In this document: positions 23,892 to 33,835 of the stretch, one piece after another
Layout: each line of letters opens with the position of its first letter
Numbering within the stretch: the first letter of the stretch is position 1
Program-made: the position numbers and the translations under genes
Assembly (NCBI GenBank): GCA_036250225.1
Contig: JAPZLL010000018.1
Location: 496,001 to 560,000 of the forward strand
DNA from: Cercophora sp. LCS_1
Taxonomy: Eukaryota > Ascomycota > Sordariomycetes > Sordariales > Lasiosphaeriaceae
Length of the DNA: 64,000 bases
Direction: 5' to 3'
Notes under the pieces: generated by a model
What the model was told of the DNA's origin: nothing
The model's database searches: none
Seen by the model: the letters and a program-made list of their open reading frames with translations, nothing else

Positions 23892-25064
23892 ATGTCTTCT
23901 TCGAGCTGCGGAAGTCCTTCAAGCGCTTGGAGTCACGAAGACTCCGACCACGAGCGCACTGCAAGATTGCGCCGTGCAGAGGCAAACTGAGAGGCAAGGG
24001 AACGTCAAAGGCACCGCGTCAGTACCCATAACACCAACGAGATAGCGGACGCCCCCGAGTTCAACGAGGCGGACGGCGGACCTCCTGCCTTCGAGGAATC
24101 CCAATGATGCAAGGGCTGGTGGAAATAATACGAAGAGAGGCGGCGACGGAGGGAATATTCGAACCCCTCCAGACGGTGTAAAACACCGCCTGTAAGTTCG
24201 ACGCCGGTCTCCTTGTTTATCCACATCACTAATCCATACATCCGTAGCCCCCGGGAACACCAGCAAGCAGGCCAATCTTAGTCAGACGAGAGGCACAGGG
24301 GCCGGAGGTTATACCACCAGCAAGAAGCCAGCGGTACTCGGACGCGAGTGCGTAAACTACTTCGCGTTCAACCGCAGGAACTTGGGCCACGCGAACGCTG
24401 AGCACTTCCTACTCCACTGGAAGCACTCAGACGGCGGCGGTGCGGAAGCAAACAAGCCGGCCAGTTCCCAGCACACAACCACCCGTTGAGAAACCCGCGG
24501 CGCCGGCTAAGCCTGCTGCCCAACCATCAAAGCAGAAGCCTGCTGCCAAACCGGTCGCGCAAAAACCTGCAACCCAATCGGCTACGCAGAAGCCCAAAGC
24601 GGCCACCCAGAAGCCTGCCACCAAACCAACCGCGCAGTTGTCGCACACATGCCAGCGCTTCGGGGACCCGGTCAACCCGGTTATCCGCCACCGCAGCCGG
24701 CCCCACCGTCTACCAAACCGGAGGTGGCCTGACCACCGTCACGGGAGGCACGGGAAGAGCCCCCTTGGTGATCGCCGGCCCCCCGATGGGTTTCGGCGCT
24801 CCTCGGGTCCCAGCCCCCATCCCAGTCTCACCTATCGTGCTGTTCGAGCAATTCTGCCTACAAAACGGATACGATCTCCGGGGCCCGTACCGGCTGAGGC
24901 CGGATTGGAATTTTGACTGGCATGCTTGTAGGGTGCTGGAGGTCTTGGTCAATTGCGTGACGAGAGGGGATTGGCTGTCGGCTGCTCAGATGATGGAGAC
25001 GTATACGGGGATTCGGTACCACCCTGATCAGTTGGTGGAGAAATGGAAGCAGTATTATTGTTAA
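23892..25064 (+). pseudogene. Decayed paralogue, copy 2, with several stops and a frame change
   Basis: The frame from ATG 23892 meets TGA at 23988, TGA at 24105 and TAA at 24126, each explicable as C-to-T in CGA or CAA codons; between them the translation stays charged and coding-like (EARERQRHR, YEERRRRRE). Further on, a Lys/Pro/Ala-rich segment (about 24440-24650, with repeated KPA and QKP units) is in one frame. The C-terminal module (RGPYRLRPDWNFDWHAC, RVLEVLVN, GDWLSAAQMMETYTG, ending at 25064) is in the next frame, so at least one indel or an unrecognised intron separates them. The C-terminal module matches copy 1 at roughly 45% of about 62 positions. Some breaks could be unrecognised introns, but three clustered stops make an intact gene unlikely. 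Confidence 0.6.
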
Positions 25065-25538
25065 GGGCGGTTTGAGACTTGGGAACAGGGGAGGAGTAGG
25101 TGGTAGATCTGGGGGGAGGATTGAGGAGGGTTGGGGCTCATGTCTAGCATCAGCAGGAAGTTTGGTTTCTGACCCCTGAATTCAGGGGCTTTTTGACAAG
25201 GAACATAGCCTTTTACCACCACTAATCTCAGAGAGGTCGCTAAATAGACCTCGACGAACTTTTATAGTACACGTGCTTAGCGCCGCCAATTGCCAAATCT
25301 CGAATGTTTGCGAGTGTTGCGTCATCTGTGAGACCAGCTGAAATTCAGGGGCTTGTGACGTCACAGGGGAAACAGCCCAGCTTGGCGCCGTTATGGCACT
25401 AACTCGAAGATCCCCTGCCTCGCCGGTTTCCCGCCGAAACACTAACAATTATCCTTGTGGCGCCACTTCACCCTCCACTTCCCCGCTCCCCAAGAACTTG
25501 AACCCCTCTTCTGAACTCTGCCTTCAACCAATTCACTC
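25065..25538. other. Intergenic region before tRNA-Gln
   Basis: No gene is seen between the second paralogue and the tRNA. Confidence 0.5.
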
Positions 25539-25624
25539 GGTTTTGTAGTGTAGCGGTTATCACTCCGGATTCTGATTCGAAACGAATCATTCCGGCAACC
25601 CCGGTTCGATTCCGGGCAAGACCT
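25539..25624 (+). tRNA. tRNA-Gln(CUG) with 14-nt intron
   Basis: The cloverleaf folds by eye. The acceptor stem GGTTTTG/CAAGACC has one G-U pair, the D arm is TAGTGTAGCGGTTATCAC, the anticodon stem is CCGGA/TCCGG, and the T arm is CCCGG/CCGGG with loop TTCGATT. The anticodon CTG is at 25572-25574. A 14-nt intron (25576-25589) follows A37 at the canonical position. Without it the tRNA is 72 nt. A T6 run follows. Confidence 0.93.
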
Positions 25625-25632
25625 ACGATTCC

Positions 25633-25638
25633 TTTTTT
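25633..25638 (+). terminator. RNA polymerase III terminator (T6)
   Basis: TTTTTT starts 9 nt downstream of tRNA-Gln, as expected for polymerase III termination. Confidence 0.7.
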
Positions 25639-26167
25639 GCCCTCAATCAAGAGGAATGACACTCTTTTGTGTTGTTGGCGCTGGTGGTGACAGGGGCCTT
25701 GACTCTTTTTTTTTCCAGGCTTGAAAACGCCTGCATCTTCACACCCTGCGTGGCGCATGCAAAATCCCGAGAATCGTCGGGATGTGAGAGACACGATAAA
25801 GTGCATGCATTTTGAAGTCGTGGTTGCGCTGTAACACGAGCAAAACTTGAGTTTGAGGATCGTGCATTGAAGGCAGAAATCGCAGGATTCGGAATCTCCA
25901 GCTTCTCGTCAAGGGACATTTCGCACCCAAGATGCAAGTGATTTGCGTGCATGCAAGTAATCTACCATCAGAGTGCAATGAATACAAGGAGAAACAAAAT
26001 CCTGGATGCGCAGACATCAAGCTCTCGTAGAGGCAGTGGTGTTGGTTGACCCCCTCATGACATCATGACGGGGTGTCAGAACGAGTAAGCAGCCTCGCTA
26101 TATAGGTGCCTACTCCGCCACTTCCTCCAAGCAATTCCCAGCTACGGCTCAGGATCACCTGAGCAAG
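25639..26167. other. Region between the two tRNA genes
   Basis: No gene is seen. Confidence 0.5.
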
Positions 26168-26249
26168 TCTTCCGTAGTATAGTGGTCAGTATGTGAGCTT
26201 GTCATCCAATGATTCGCTCGAGACCCGGGTTCAATTCCCGGCGGGAGAG
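26168..26249 (+). tRNA. tRNA-Asp(GUC) with 10-nt intron
   Basis: The acceptor stem is TCTTCCG/CGGGAGA, the D arm TAGTATAGTGGTCAGTATG, the anticodon stem TGAGC/GCTCG and the T arm CCGGG TTCAATT CCCGG. The anticodon GTC is at 26201-26203. A 10-nt insertion (26205-26214) follows A37 and is read as the intron; removing it leaves 72 nt. The intron is short for a nuclear tRNA intron. Confidence 0.88.
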
Positions 26250-26253
26250 ATTC

Positions 26254-26258
26254 TTTTT
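26254..26258 (+). terminator. RNA polymerase III terminator (T5)
   Basis: TTTTT follows the 3' end of tRNA-Asp by 4 nt. Confidence 0.65.
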
Positions 26259-26564
26259 GGCCCCGCAGCCGATGCCCCCTTTTTGCCCACGAGCCCAGCA
26301 TCACCAGCTTGTCTCCCCGACGCGGAGGATATGTTCCCAACCGTGCTGTTTCTTTTTAGTAGCGAAGCGCATTTGCTGATCATGATTTCCCGCCATTTCT
26401 CGGAAACTGCAATATCTTGCTCTTCCGCCTCCCGCCGCCGCCTGCACGAGCAAGGTACTTCTTGCCATAAAACCTACGAAACATGCCTGATTAGTTCAAG
26501 AAAGGGCAGCAGGAAGCCACGCCACAGCAGAAACATCCTCCCGGCATCCTCAGCTCCATTTATA

Positions 26565-26933
26565 ATGTCCCCCATCAGCACAAATGCAACCCAAGCCGTC
26601 CACGAACCACGCTCAACCTTCGCCACCGTCACGTTAGTGGAAGGAAATACCACAACTCTCCATGCCCACATTATAACCTTCGACACACCGCTCGAAACTG
26701 GTGACATGATCGGATTCAACATGATCGGATTCAACATGATCGGATTCAACATGATCGGATTCAACATGATCGGGGCCAACATGGTTCTTTGGTTGGTGAT
26801 GGCTTTGCTCTGGGGTTGGATTCTCCGTTCAGAGAGCAGGCGGAGGAGTCTCGAGGCAGAGCGCAGTTGTCCACAAGGCATTGACGGACGGCCTCGAAGC
26901 ACTGAGCGACAGGCTGCAGTCAAACAGTGCTGA
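26565..26933 (+). CDS. Hypothetical small membrane protein with MIGFN repeats
   Basis: A 122-aa open frame starts at ATG 26565. Its first 45 residues are ordinary soluble sequence. Residues 48-72 are encoded by the 15-bp tandem repeat (four MIGFN and one MIGAN), then a hydrophobic segment (MVLWLVMALLWGWIL) looks membrane-spanning, and an Arg-rich tail follows. No family is recognised. The frame stays open through five repeat units, which any 15-bp repeat would allow, so this is weak support. The frame could be non-coding; no intron or conserved block backs it. Confidence 0.3.
   Translation: MSPISTNATQAVHEPRSTFATVTLVEGNTTTLHAHIITFDTPLETGDMIGFNMIGFNMIGFNMIGFNMIGANMVLWLVMALLWGWILRSESRRRSLEAERSCPQGIDGRPRSTERQAAVKQC
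26706..26780. repeat. 15-bp tandem repeat, 5 units
   Basis: Four identical copies of ATGATCGGATTCAAC (26706-26765) are followed by a fifth unit (26766-26780) with GGCC in place of ATTC-type bases. The identity of the units indicates a recent expansion or strong homogenisation. Confidence 0.97.
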
Positions 26934-27480
26934 GACAGCTGGTGATAGGGATGGGAGCGTTGGGATTGAAGTGGGAGAGAGGGAGGAGGTCGAGGCCTCA
27001 AAGGTAGAAAAGTGGATCTTGTCAAGTCGAGGTCTATCGTCGTGGGGTTGAGTTGATCAGGGGCAAATTCTCACCGGCCTTCGCGTACTTAGAGGGCAAA
27101 ACTGGCAACTTGCCTCAATATAGCATGAAATAAGGGTAGATAAAATACACCCAATAGACAGCGATCAGCACAACCACCCCCGCCATGCTTTTGAACCCCT
27201 GGAAGATTACCTATTACAAACATCAAGACAGACAAGACCTGTATCGCCAACCGGCCTTCCAAGACACCGTCGCCCGCTTTCAACGTTTCGGGTATCACTA
27301 GACTGAAGAAGTAAAGGGAAAGGACCGAAATAACAACAAGACAGAAGGGCATAACGTCCAAATATAAGCAAGAAACCCCTTGGTCCTGTCGCTCCAATAT
27401 AGTACAAATCTGTCCCTGTGTCCGGGCTCGTCTCCGGAGCCGGTATGCAAATGTTCAGATGAAATGCGGATGGGATACGT
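26934..27480. other. Intergenic region
   Basis: No gene is seen; it includes the 3' flank of the 14-3-3-like gene on the reverse strand. Confidence 0.5.
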
Positions 27481-28449
27481 CTATATCATCCCTGGAGGCG
27501 GCGCGCTTGTCGTCGCTTCGGTCACGGCGGCGTTCGAGGTGCGAGGGGTCCCTTGGGTGCCGGTGCTTGATCCTTGACCTTTGCTCCTCAGTGTGGCGTT
27601 TGACCCCAAGCCCCGCTTCATCATCTTTCCGAGCACATTTACCAGTGCACACGCGTCGGTGAACATGTCGTTATCGATGCCCTCGGTGGCGTCGTACACC
27701 TCGGTGATGGTCTCCTTCGCGAGCTTGCGGCTGCCCTCTGTGTCGTGGACACACTCGTAGAGGAAGGCGGCATACTCCGTCTTGACGGAAAGTCGCAGCG
27801 AGTGGGATCCCCATAATAACTCCTCTGCTAACTGCACTGCCTCTTGAAAGTACCGATGGGCCTTTGGGAGGTAGTCGCCGGGTTCGAGAAGAAACGCTGT
27901 TGGGGGCTCTGTCGTCCGCTCCAGACCAAACCCTGGCGGTGGGCCAACTGGACCGCCTTCAGCATTCCTTATCGGCTGGGTCGAGTGCGGTATATCCTCG
28001 AAGAAATTATCTGTGGCAATCCCTTTGCCTTTGTCCACGCGTGGCGCTATGCTCGGGACGCTGCTTGACGTTTGCTCGGGAGTGTTAGTGCTGACTGTCG
28101 AGACTGGTGGAGTGTTGTGGAAGAGGACGTAGATGTGATAAAAGGAGGCGCGTAGTTTGTATGCGAGGACTTTCAGCTCGACATATTCCCCGACCATGGG
28201 TAGAACGTATTGGTTGAGTAGGACCAGGCCCTCGCGGGATAGCCATATGATGTGGAAGGTCAGCTCCAGGGCTGCTGGCGTCTGGCCAGCACCATGTCGC
28301 CGATGTTTTTGTGCGCTAATTAGTTGGGTTGAGAGGTTGATGGAGAGGCCCAAGATCTTGAACAGAATCTGGGCGAGAAGGGGGTTTTCGTTTTCGACTG
28401 CTTTGGCAAGCCTGCCGAGGAATTTCTGGTCAACCTCGGAGGAAGCCAT
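27481..28449 (-). CDS. Divergent 14-3-3-like protein
   Basis: Single-exon gene encoding 322 aa. The helical 14-3-3 architecture is visible in two parts. Residues 5-112 correspond to helices A to E, including LKVLAYKLRASFYHIYVLF. Residues 190-280 correspond to helices F to H (YLPKAHRYFQEAVQLAEELL, HSLRLSVKTEYAAFLYECV, RKLAKETITEVYD, FTDACALVNVLGKMMKRG). A Ser/Thr/Pro-rich insertion of about 80 residues (111-190) splits them, and a disordered tail follows. In canonical 14-3-3 proteins the phosphopeptide pocket uses Lys49, Arg56, Arg127 and Tyr128 and an Asn in helix G. Here the Arg-Tyr pair reads His-Ile and the Asn site reads Thr-Glu, so classical phosphoserine binding is doubtful. This is not one of the two standard fungal 14-3-3 housekeeping proteins. 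Confidence 0.75.
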   Translation of the reverse strand: MASSEVDQKFLGRLAKAVENENPLLAQILFKILGLSINLSTQLISAQKHRRHGAGQTPAALELTFHIIWLSREGLVLLNQYVLPMVGEYVELKVLAYKLRASFYHIYVLFHNTPPVSTVSTNTPEQTSSSVPSIAPRVDKGKGIATDNFFEDIPHSTQPIRNAEGGPVGPPPGFGLERTTEPPTAFLLEPGDYLPKAHRYFQEAVQLAEELLWGSHSLRLSVKTEYAAFLYECVHDTEGSRKLAKETITEVYDATEGIDNDMFTDACALVNVLGKMMKRGLGSNATLRSKGQGSSTGTQGTPRTSNAAVTEATTSAPPPGMI

Positions 28450-31400
28450 CGGGATCGGCGGCCCGGATGCAGGTTGTTATGGCTTCTGTCGAAAGTCAGC
28501 GGCTCGCTCTCCCATGCATTACGGCTTGCTTAAGCAGCGTTGAGGGTGTCTGCTGCAAAGTCTGAAAGCAAGCTCGTAGGGTGACCTGAGCAGCGCCGGC
28601 GCAAGGCTGTGACGTACCTGACGGTCAACTGGGTAGAAACCGCAAGTTGGCAGATATAGAAACTGGTAGAAAGACAAAACAAAGCATCCACATCAGTGGG
28701 AGTTGGAGATGCAGACGTTGGGATGAAGCTGCTGGTTACGATGGAACCGGGCAGAGCTGACGACGCGGCAAGCAAGCTGGTGACGTTCCAGATGGAAGCC
28801 TTGGTACGGTCCTATCACAACTCCCTCACTGCGAGGTCCGCCTACCCGATGGTAGCTGACTGGATGAGACGGTGGCTGCCAAGACAAAACGTTTGCCACA
28901 TGGAATGATCAGTTACGATGCGCCGGGATCTTGATGGCGCTGCTCTGGATCAACCCGAGCCTGATGGTGAAACCCGTGGAACGCGGTCCTGATGACCAGT
29001 GAGCTGTTGAGTTGAGGTGAGCAGTAATGATCCCCTGTTTTAATTACACAGCACTACAGCACCGGGGTTAGAGCCGAACGCGCAGGAGGACAACTCGTTC
29101 ATTGGAGGGACACTGACCAATATGATACAGCGAAGTGGGAGCCCGGAAAGAGGTAATTTGTACAGGCGGAGGGCGAATCAGCGGGCTCGCAGCGGCGGAC
29201 GTCACAAGGAAGCAGTGCCGAGGATGGGTTGAGGCTCAGATGTGGAGGTGGGATGAATGCGTCTAAAGCTGGGCATGGCGACGATGCTCGTGTACGCGCG
29301 TGTTGTTGTTGGCTGCCAGGAGACGCCCGACAAGGGGATGGAGGAGGCTCAAAGGTCTCAGGAGCTTGTGAGCGCATCCAGAACCACTCGGGTCAAGGGC
29401 CGTGCGCTTGTTTGGGACACAGAGCGGTGAACGAGACTCGCTTCTCGAAGGTCTCCAGTCTCTGTCTGCAGGATTAAAACCGGGTTGTCATCAAGTGGAG
29501 ACTTGAGTGCGACCAAGGTCAGTGTGCGGCGCTCGAGTTGGAGCCGGTGGACGCCAGTCGTGGGTCAATTGGCGACCTGGCAACTGCGGGGGGCCGGTGG
29601 GAGGTTGAGCAGCGGGTAAGGTGAGGCAGAGAGCCGTGGCAATCGAGATGCAGACCACAAAGGAGGGTAAACAAGAATATTGGCCGCTTGGTGGGAGCCG
29701 GTGCCGAAGAATCGTGTGTGCAGGCTTAGCTGGAACGAGGGCAGATGCGCGGGCCAGGGCCGTATGTGTCTTAAAGGAGTCCTGCAGCACCCAGCAGCAG
29801 CAAGTAACGCAGGACGAGGGTCTCGCGCATGAACGAGTATCGCGCTGTGGGCCCCGTCGCCTGCCGGTGGGTTTAAACGGGACGCCGCAAGTGGGCAGCC
29901 GATGCCTTCACCACAACCACAGCCAAAACCGCGGTATGACGCCCAGCAGCGAGAAACAAGTCGACGAACAATCCGGCAAGGCGATTAATCTGAGAGAGAC
30001 GACGGGACCCAGACTATGTCATACGAAGCCTGACCGAGAGCGACGGCGGCTCGGCTTGGGTCGAGAAGCGAATGGCAGCCGTTGGAGGTGCAGATGGAGA
30101 CCTGCAAGGTGAGTTGTCCCCCGTCATTCAATCACTGCGACGCATATCCCAGCGGCCCATGGACTCGGCCCGCTAGACTCAGCGATTGGGTGACAACTTG
30201 GAGATGAACGAGAAGGACGCGAGTAGGGACGAGGCGCAAACAACAAGGCCTGAATTGAGCGAGCGAGTGGATGAGAGAGACGTGAGATCTCACGACCAAG
30301 GCCGATGGGGACGCGCCGGGCGCTGCCCAGCCACGTGCGCTGCTTTTCTGTTCCCTGTCCCTGCACAATCGATAAATCGGATGGAGTTTCTCAATCGGGC
30401 CTCAAGATGAGATGAGACGACGACGTTCACAGACAAAACAATAATGAGCGTGCGAGTTGCAAATGAATGACTTGGGTGAGAAGAACCGCTGTGGTGTGTG
30501 GTGTTGGTTGGTGATGGAAACACAAATGACTGAGACTGTGCCCAAAGATTTGGGGAAGAGCACCTCAATTGAGCCAGCAAGTCACCCGCTTTGTGTGACG
30601 GACCCTGGCGTCGATGGCGCCTGCTGGATGCCGCTTCCGCCGTGGCGGCTGCAAAATCCTGGACGCGGCAGGCGCCGCGAACGCGCTTTCCAAGTTCCCC
30701 AGAAAATCTCGAGATCCAACGCGACAAAAATCTTCGCCGTCCGCGTTTGTCTTTGTGTTTGCCGTCCTGGACTGCGGACTTTTGGAGAGGGGATTTAACG
30801 ACGGCACAAACTTCTTCTCAGCGGCAGTGTCTGAGACACAGTGACCTCCGATGAGAACGAACAGCCGGCCGTCATTCTGGATTGTGCGCCGGAGCCACGT
30901 TGCCGTCGAATTCCTCGCTAATGACTTCTCGACCTTCCGTTTCACTTGCGGACGCAAACTCGGTGCCCTGCAGATGTGGTGTCCTCCGTGTCGGTGAATT
31001 CGTCGAGTCCGCTGTGCCCCCCACGGCCGCCGTGCCGCCGCGCCGCCCTCAGTGGATGGGTCCTTTGATCTCCGATCCGAGATTGCCATGGAGTCTCCGC
31101 CTTTCGATCCTCACCAGCGACCAAACACCTTATCGACATCTCGAAAATAACACCAGTTGCGAGCAATTGGTGCCAACGCAAGTGGTGCTGGTGTCAGCGC
31201 CCGAGATGGTCGAGGCCAGGTCCTCGAACGCGATCTGAAAAGGTTTCATTGCTTGGGCTTGGGCCTCCGGATTGACGCGCTTGGCCTCTGTGTATGCGAC
31301 CGCCCCCTCTCAATTTACTTTGCATCTCTATCGGCTTTACACAACAGAACGAGTGCATCTTACTCTTGACAGCTCAGCAGCAGCCTGGACCTAGCACGCT

Positions 31401-32794
31401 CTGTCGATATGCCGGTGGGAGACACAACGCGGGAAGAATAGCGGTGAAGACAACCACTACAACATGCCGACCCCACCATTGATCTCGAAGTCGAAAAGCT
31501 GAGATTTCGACATCGTCCGTTATCAGCCCTGGAGTCCAAGGTCTCTGCATTTTGCAACGCCATGCCACTCCTATCTTTGGACATTGTTTGCATCGCCAAT
31601 TCGCACTTTTGGTCCCCCGAGTCCGTGATCTCACAGCGCAACGTTCCTTCCATCTTTGACCTGTCGCACAGCGTCGCGTTTCTTGTTCCCTGCAGCCCTA
31701 CAACGTGTCTCAACTTCGGACATTCTCACGAGAGCCCGGCGCTGGCAAGAGGGCGGTCAGCACACAAGTGAGCAAAACGGCCACTTGGCGCCGCATCGCA
31801 ACCTCTCTTACCACGCTATTCTCATGGAGTGGTCAAGTGACCGGAGTCTAAGCTTTCGAGATGCAACGGAGCGAGACACCATGCCGAATGTGCCTACCGG
31901 GCCTCCTTCCGCTCGGGCCATCGGCGCTCTCATTGGCCGTCCCGGACGGTCCTCGACGGCGGATGGACGCCGGCATCAAATCTCCCTTGCGTTGGGGGTT
32001 GAGATGGATGGAAAAGCACCTTGCCGGTGTGCGCCGTCAGCTATCATGTCGCCCGGCTAGTCGTCCTGACGCACCCCCTTTGGCACAGCAAAGCTGTTCG
32101 TATAAAATCGAATGAAACCCAGTTGCAAGGCAATTGCGTCCAACATTCCCTCTCTTATATGCACGACTTCCAACCAAATTCCTGTTTTCGGCCCATCACC
32201 AACGCCCGTTGTGGCAACTACCCCCTTTTTTACACCCACGTTTGATGCACAATACGTCACACTGCCGAAGGTGTGAGCGTGCAAGCTGAGAACCCGCCAA
32301 CGACCCACGCAGATGCTGAGAGCTTGCCGGCTCAGCCTCACTCGAAACGAGCTGCAAGTCGTCAGCCCTTTCCCATAAGCAATCTGCGTTCCCCAATCAG
32401 GCAACAGATTGCTGCCTCGGGGTGCGGTTGAGGCTTCTCGCCACTCCACCGACTTCAGCTACAACTGAGCCCGAGTATTGACATGGTCGAACGCCCTTGA
32501 TATCTCGATAACTACGGCTGCCATAAATACCATACGGTCTCCAACAGACCTCATCCCCACCCCTGTGCCCGTTTCGAACAGCACAACAGCTTGACAAGGT
32601 CATTCATCAACCCGGCTTGGCCCAAAACCATCTGATCAGAATCCCACGGCTGCCTGTCCCGCACCCATTTGCTGCCTAGAAACCCGGAGCCTCATCCACG
32701 TGCTGTGTATCATACACAATCGATTCCTTCACTTCTCTCCACCTTGCAACAACAAACAACAACACCATCAAAACAGCCACCAACGACCGCAAAG
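28450..32794. other. Gene-poor 4.3-kb stretch
   Basis: No convincing coding region or RNA gene is seen. Open frames are short and overlap on both strands. The right end (about 32660-32794) has a CA-rich leader and is likely the 5' UTR of the small protein at 32795. Confidence 0.5.
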
Positions 32795-33025
32795 ATGTGC
32801 AAATATTACGCCCACGCCTTCGTGTGCAAACACATAAGCTACTCCTTTGCCCGCTTCTGCCGTGACGCCAGCATGATCCAAACGCCCTGTTCGGACCGCG
32901 ACGTATGGCAAACCATCCGCATGGACGAGGCCTGCGAGGAGTGTCGCGCCTGGTACGACACCACGAACATCATGCCACGGACCCGACACGCCCACCACGC
33001 CCACGTGCGAAGGATGAGAAGCTGA
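32795..33025 (+). CDS. Small Cys-rich conserved fungal protein
   Basis: A 76-aa single-exon protein starting MCKYYAHAFVCKH, with cysteines at spaced positions (FCRD, TPCSD, EACEEC) and a basic, His-rich C-terminus. The layout (Cys/His pairs at the N-terminus, WQTIRMDEACEEC near residue 50) resembles many short unannotated ascomycete proteins, and the Cys/His pattern could bind one or two metals. It follows an A/C-rich leader (AACAACAACACCATC) typical of fungal mRNAs. Longer in-frame starts upstream are less likely. No function is known. Confidence 0.72.
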   Translation: MCKYYAHAFVCKHISYSFARFCRDASMIQTPCSDRDVWQTIRMDEACEECRAWYDTTNIMPRTRHAHHAHVRRMRS

Positions 33026-33835
33026 GCCTTGTCGTCAGCACTGGGACTTTGAACGTAACACACGACTTCCGTGTGGGACAGGGTTTCCTCCCTTCGGTTG
33101 TATTCCTCATTCTTTATATTCATGGGAGGACAAGGCTTGTACGAAGATGACGACGTTATGACCTGTTTGGGCGAGGCCGGGCCGGGCCGGGACGATTCAA
33201 CGCCGGTTTGTTGTTGTCTGGTTGGAAGACACAAATAAGCAAACCTAGCTGGTTGGATGTGTTTTTCCCCGTCGGGACGGGTTCTGTAACACCAGTTTCT
33301 TTCGGGGGGAGACAAGAAAGTACAGACGGATGGGACGAGATGAGCTCGGGATACAGGGGATGGGGCAACAAGGGGCGGGTTTACCTCCTTTTTCCGGTGG
33401 CGCATCTTTGCTTATGGGACTGGTCTTTCTCCTTTTCTTGATGACGGTAATGACGGAAGCTAGATGTGGTTATTCTACGCCGGTAGAAGAAGACGGTGTA
33501 GACAGATTGGATACCCTCGGACTACCCTGAGGGCATGAAGCCAGGGCCATGATAGCAACGGTAATATCGAGTATTTGGTGCGGAATTTCTTGCAAGCCAG
33601 AATTTTCATTGGTATTGACCTCCGGTTTCGTCAATTTGAACGCCTAGTTTTGCCTCTTTCCCCATCCATCCTGTACACGTACAGCGACCGCCGGGTGGAA
33701 AGATCTAAATATACAATAATAGTACGGGGTATATATCACCATAACGTATATATAAAGACAAGGTACTTCCGTGTCGCATATACCATGCACATTCAATCAA
33801 CACACATGTGTAGATAACACATTCGCTCATACCCT
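33026..33835. other. Convergent intergenic region
   Basis: 3' flanks of the small protein gene and of SCAP. It is AT-rich around 33700-33830, as expected for 3' ends. No gene is seen. Confidence 0.6.
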
